64,000 nucleotides of DNA from CALFML01 sp044222245 (lineage in GTDB: Bacteria > Myxococcota_A > Polyangia > Palsa-1104 > JAEUJZ01): the NCBI GenBank assembly GCA_044222245.1, contig JBGANQ010000027.1, forward strand, positions 26,877 through 90,876. Reading direction: 5' to 3'. The notes under the pieces were generated by a model. It was not told the origin of the DNA. It saw only the letters and a program-made list of their open reading frames with translations, and did no database searches. Of this stretch, positions 61,072 to 64,000 are shown piece after piece. The position numbers and the translations under genes were made by a program. Position 1 is the stretch's first letter. Each line of letters starts with the position of its first letter.

Positions 61072-62708
61072 GTTGGTGGCGCCCCGGCGTCGGCCGCCGC
61101 CGGCAGCGGCTCGGGCGGGACCTCGGAGGGGCTCTCGGGCGGCAGTTTACGCACCGGCAGGGTGACGATGAAAGTAGAGCCTTTGCCAGGCTCGCTCTCG
61201 ACCCACACCCGACCGCCGTGGGCCTCGGTGATGTGCTTGACCAGGGCCAGGCCGATCCCCGAGCCGCGGATGCTGGTGTTGCGCACCGCGCGGGTGCGGT
61301 AAAAGCGCTCAAAGACCTTGCGCTGCTCGTCGGCGGCGATGCCCAGGCCCTGGTCGCTCACCGACAGCTGCAGCTCATCGCCGCGGCGGCTCGGGCGCAG
61401 CCTTACTTCGATCGGCCCGCTGCCGCCGTACTTGACGGCGTTGTCGACCAGGTTCAAGAGCAAAAGCGTCATCGCGTTCTCATCGAGCAAGGTCGTCGGC
61501 ACCTCGGCCGGCACGTCCACCGCGAGCTGCCGCCCCTCGCGCTCCAGGCGGTAGCGGTAAAAGTCCAGGGCGCGCTCGACCACCTCGCCGAGGTCGCCGG
61601 GCTTCATCTCGTAGGCCGCCTTGCCGCGCTCGATGCGCGAGAAGTCGAGCACGTTGTCGATAAGGCGCGAGAGGCGCTCGGACTCGCGGGTGATGATGGC
61701 GGCGTACTCTTTGCCCTTCTCGGGGGTCTTGACCTTGCCGAGCATGAGCAGCTCGGCAAACATCCGGATGAGCGACAGCGGCGTCTTGAGCTCGTGGCTG
61801 ACGTTGCTGATAAACTCGCTTTTGAGGGCGCTCACCTTCTGCTCGGACGAGATCGCGTAGACCAGAAACCCGGTACCGAGCAGCATCACCCCGAGCATAA
61901 GACCAATGAGCAGGGTGTCGGACAGCACCCGCTTCTGCGCCCCCGCCCGCAGCCGCGCGCTGTCGAGCGGCGCCATGAGCAGCCGCCACTGGTAGATCGT
62001 GGTGTCAAAGCGCTTGTCGTACACGTAGCGGCCGGCGGCCTTGATCGCCTGCCCGTACACCACCTCGCCGCGGCTGCCGAGGACCGAGACGAGCACCCGC
62101 CCGGCGATCGGCTGCACCACGACCTCGGGGAAGAAAGTCCCGACCAGGTAATCGAGGTTCACCTTGAGGATGATGTAAAACACCCGCCCGCTGTCGGTGT
62201 CGTGGCGCTTGATGTAGCTTAAGAGGTAGTCGGTGCCCTCGTGCTGGGTGTGCAGGTGGCGGTGCTGGCCGGGGCGCAGCTCGGTAAGCGGCAGCATCGG
62301 CAGGATGCGCTCGGTAAACAGGCGCTGGAAGGCGTCGGCGTGCTTGCCTTGGCGGCTGGGCTTCTTGGTGACGTAGCCGTCTTTTACCAGCTGCAGGTTC
62401 TCGTCCAGCACGATCGCGGTCTCGACCAGATTGGACAGCCGGACGATCTCGGACCAGCGCCGCTTGAAGTCTTGCAGGTGCTCCAGGTCCACGAGGTTAA
62501 ACAGCTCGCGGTCCGAGTCGATGATAAAGCTCTCGACGCGGCTGCGCGTCTGGTCGCCGAGCGCGTTGAGCCCATCGATCACCGAGGCTTCGCTGTTTTG
62601 CGCCAGCTGGCGGGCGTTGCGATAGGAATAGCGGGCGAGCGCCAGCGCCGCGATGAGGATTAGGGGAAAGCTCAAATACAGCGGTGAGATATGGCTGCGA
62701 ATCCGCAT
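61068..62708 (-). CDS. sensor histidine kinase
   Basis: 546 residues. TM1 ~10-27 (LYLSFPLILIAALALA) and TM2 ~266-286 (LLIGLMLGVMLLGTGFLVY) enclose a ~240-residue periplasmic sensor with no clear known domain. There is no HAMP domain: the H-box follows directly, FISNVSHELKTPLSLIRMF with His305. N-box LLLNLVDNAVKYGG, G-box DQGLGIAADEQRKVFERFYR and GSGIGLALVKHI are present, so it should be active. Cognate regulator overlaps downstream. The C-terminus is Pro/Glu-rich. Confidence 0.93.
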   Translation of the reverse strand: MRIRSHISPLYLSFPLILIAALALARYSYRNARQLAQNSEASVIDGLNALGDQTRSRVESFIIDSDRELFNLVDLEHLQDFKRRWSEIVRLSNLVETAIVLDENLQLVKDGYVTKKPSRQGKHADAFQRLFTERILPMLPLTELRPGQHRHLHTQHEGTDYLLSYIKRHDTDSGRVFYIILKVNLDYLVGTFFPEVVVQPIAGRVLVSVLGSRGEVVYGQAIKAAGRYVYDKRFDTTIYQWRLLMAPLDSARLRAGAQKRVLSDTLLIGLMLGVMLLGTGFLVYAISSEQKVSALKSEFISNVSHELKTPLSLIRMFAELLMLGKVKTPEKGKEYAAIITRESERLSRLIDNVLDFSRIERGKAAYEMKPGDLGEVVERALDFYRYRLEREGRQLAVDVPAEVPTTLLDENAMTLLLLNLVDNAVKYGGSGPIEVRLRPSRRGDELQLSVSDQGLGIAADEQRKVFERFYRTRAVRNTSIRGSGIGLALVKHITEAHGGRVWVESEPGKGSTFIVTLPVRKLPPESPSEVPPEPLPAAADAGAPPT

Positions 62709-63220
62709 GTGAACGTATGGCCTTGGCTACACAGCGCTGCGCGCTGCCTGCGGGCCGGCCCGCCACCAGGCGCGGTCGCTCCTATCAAGGCGGCTATGGC
62801 AGTCGCCATTTTTACCCCGCCCGCGCGGACTATTGGTGAGCGCTCCCCAAATCATGACCAAATCCTATCATCTTTCATTTCATATGGGGTGGCAGGGCGC
62901 TGCAGCGGGGTATCCGCTGGCCTGCGGGTGCTGGTAGTTTCCTGACGCTTGCTACGGCTTGCTGCAGCTTGCGGGCTTTGCCGTGCGGCTTCCGAGATTG
63001 CGGTTTTCGTCGCAAAACTGGCTTGACACAATTATCTGTTGCGATTGAAATGACGACCAGATCATTATTAATCAATTCTGAGTCGCTTTCTGCATCGCGT
63101 GGCTGAATCGGCGGCTGTAACGCCGGCCCAATCTCAGACCAGGGCGGAGCTAAAACGGTTCACTTCACAAGGGCGTCGTACAAAGACGTCATCCCTGCAA
63201 AACTCGAAGGAGGTTCTAAA
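62709..63220. other. 512-base divergent gap upstream of the histidine kinase and last gene
   Basis: No convincing gene. It holds the candidate promoter and ~160-base leader of the last gene and, on the other side, the histidine kinase promoter, with AT-rich stretches near 62860-62885 and 63020-63080. Short GCTTGC repeats occur near 62945-62980. Confidence 0.6.
63023..63051 (+). promoter_or_regulatory. candidate sigma70 promoter for the last gene
   Basis: TTGACA at 63023-63028 matches the -35 consensus perfectly; 17 bases later TGAAAT (63046-63051) matches TATAAT at four positions. It would give a leader of about 160 bases before ATG 63221. Confidence 0.55.
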
Positions 63221-63787
63221 ATGGCTGCAAAGAAAGGTTCGGCTCCGGCCACGACTGGCTCTCTTGATATTAGCTCGCTGTTCGAGCAAGAGCTGCAGGC
63301 GCGTAATGAAGACCTGCGTCGTCAGGCCGCCCTGACCATGTTCTACAAGCTCCACCCCAACAATAAGGTCAACGTGGAGCAGTTTATCGCCGGCATCAAG
63401 CAGCACAAGGATGTCTGGTCGGTGGTCTCGACGATGGGCGTGGTCGACTTTGCCGAAGCGATCCTCGGCGGCAAGTCGCGCGCGCCGGCGGCAGCGCCGA
63501 GCGGCAAGCCGGCCCGCCGCACGCGGCTCAACGAGAACCAGAAGACCAACCTCAAGCAGGTCATCCAGAAGACCCTCAGCGATAGCAAGGATGGTCTGAA
63601 TCGCAACGAGATTGCCAAGAACGTCACCAACGAGCAGCTGACCAATATCGGGGTAAGCCGCGATGAGCTGGCCAACAAGCTGCGCCAGCCGCTCAGCGAG
63701 CTGGTGAGCGACGGCAAGATCCACACCGTCGGGGAGAAGCGGCTGATGAAGTATCTGGTCGGCAGCGGCTCGCGCAAGAAGGGCTAA
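63221..63787 (+). CDS. basic winged-helix-like protein, unknown family
   Basis: 188 residues. GAAGGAGGT six bases upstream is one of the strongest ribosome sites in the window, and the gene has its own promoter and terminator, so it is probably well expressed. Residues ~15-85 are helical (ISSLFEQELQARNEDLRRQA; VNVEQFIAGIKQHKDV). A Lys/Arg/Pro/Ala linker (~88-108) follows, then a helical region (~110-185) with NRNEIAKNV, RDELANKLRQPLSELVSDG and HTVGEKRLMKYLVG, resembling a winged-helix or replication-type DNA-binding domain. The end is basic (SGSRKKG). Nucleoid association is a guess; I know no family. Confidence 0.78.
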   Translation: MAAKKGSAPATTGSLDISSLFEQELQARNEDLRRQAALTMFYKLHPNNKVNVEQFIAGIKQHKDVWSVVSTMGVVDFAEAILGGKSRAPAAAPSGKPARRTRLNENQKTNLKQVIQKTLSDSKDGLNRNEIAKNVTNEQLTNIGVSRDELANKLRQPLSELVSDGKIHTVGEKRLMKYLVGSGSRKKG

Positions 63788-63834
63788 TACCGCCAGGGGC
63801 CGTGCGGCCCTTAGCCGAGTATCAAGCTGGGAAC

Positions 63835-63886
63835 AAAGCGCGCGACTCTGCCGCTCGACGTGGCAGGGTCAGCGCGCTTTTTTATT
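63835..63886 (+). terminator. rho-independent terminator after the last gene
   Basis: Stem arms AAGCGCGC...CTCTGCC and GGCAGGG...GCGCGCTT (with one G-U pair and a small bulge) around a 9-base loop, followed by TTTTTTATTT. It lies about 50 bases after the stop and is the clearest intrinsic terminator in the window. Confidence 0.85.
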
Positions 63887-63928
63887 TCGATGGATGGGAG
63901 CTTTGGGCGGGCTATCCGGGGAGTTTTC

Positions 63929-63972
63929 GGGCTTCGCCGGGGCTTCGCCGGGGCTTCGCCGGGGCTTCGCCG
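63929..63972. repeat. four perfect 11-bp GGGCTTCGCCG repeats
   Basis: GGGCTTCGCCG at 63929, 63940, 63951 and 63962 with no mismatch, followed by GCG. It lies downstream of the terminator near the right edge; whatever follows is outside the window. Confidence 0.9.
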
Positions 63973-64000
63973 GCGTGGGTCCCCCTTCCCTGCGATCCTT

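Noticed and set aside
62875..63075. 66-residue minus-strand frame in the intergenic gap
   Set aside because: No ribosome site or family, and it overlaps the candidate promoter of the last gene.

Overview
The window is about 70% GC, densely packed and chromosomal in character. I saw no rRNA, tRNA, CRISPR array, insertion sequence or phage gene. The gene content points to a predatory or social type of Myxococcota (former Deltaproteobacteria). It has Hanks-type Ser/Thr kinases, zinc-ribbon/FHA proteins, a large nSTAND-WD40 protein, an orphan FliH/FliI-like pair, long low-complexity proteins, and a locus that looks like the myxobacterial outer-membrane-exchange operon traA-traB. The order within the phylum cannot be settled from this sequence. 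A CoA-dehydratase activase pair and a membrane Fe-S/cytochrome b oxidoreductase suggest some anaerobic or low-potential acyl-CoA metabolism.

Layout. 1-3901: two cotranscribed genes related to 2-hydroxyacyl-CoA dehydratase activases; the first is cut by the window edge. 4027-5766: a DUF47 (PhoU-like) protein and a Pit phosphate transporter. 5976-8495: a TolC-like protein and a PfkB sugar kinase. 8601-14794: a giant repeat-bearing kinase-like protein, an SDR epimerase and recO, all in one direction. 14969-19980: an OPT transporter, then divergently an EVE-domain protein and an HdrD-like/NarI-like oxidoreductase. 20102-23298: a lipid kinase and the NAD(P)HX repair enzyme nnrD. 23533-31579: a secreted unknown, an M23/LytM-like protein that appears to lack a zinc ligand, a very large AsmA protein, and a divergent HtrA protease. 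31651-35834: mfd and a rubredoxin. 36005-41600: the traA-traB-like operon with an extra lipoprotein gene. 41794-43548: two zinc-ribbon/FHA proteins. 43662-47812: an amino-acid permease, a propeller-like lipoprotein and a small membrane protein. 47921-51200: a second PfkB kinase and the FliH/FliI pair. 51240-55960: a Ser/Thr kinase, a beta-barrel-SppA fusion and a rhomboid-like protein. 56118-59873: the nSTAND-WD40 protein. 60205-62708: a histidine kinase/response regulator pair. 63221-63787: a small, apparently well expressed basic protein with its own promoter, strong ribosome site and terminator.

The main theme is the cell envelope and signalling. TolC, AsmA, LytM-like, HtrA, SppA, TraA/TraB and several lipoproteins act in the envelope, while kinases, FHA proteins, the STAND protein and a two-component pair handle signals. 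The most striking single observation is that the traA-like gene is split into two reading frames at its lectin/Cys-rich junction. The missing upstream part of the second frame can be read through in the sequence, so this is either a real lesion or an assembly error.

Assignments come from reading motifs by eye; no database search was run. Start codons were chosen from Shine-Dalgarno spacing, signal peptides and family N-termini, and are noted where they differ from the longest open frame.
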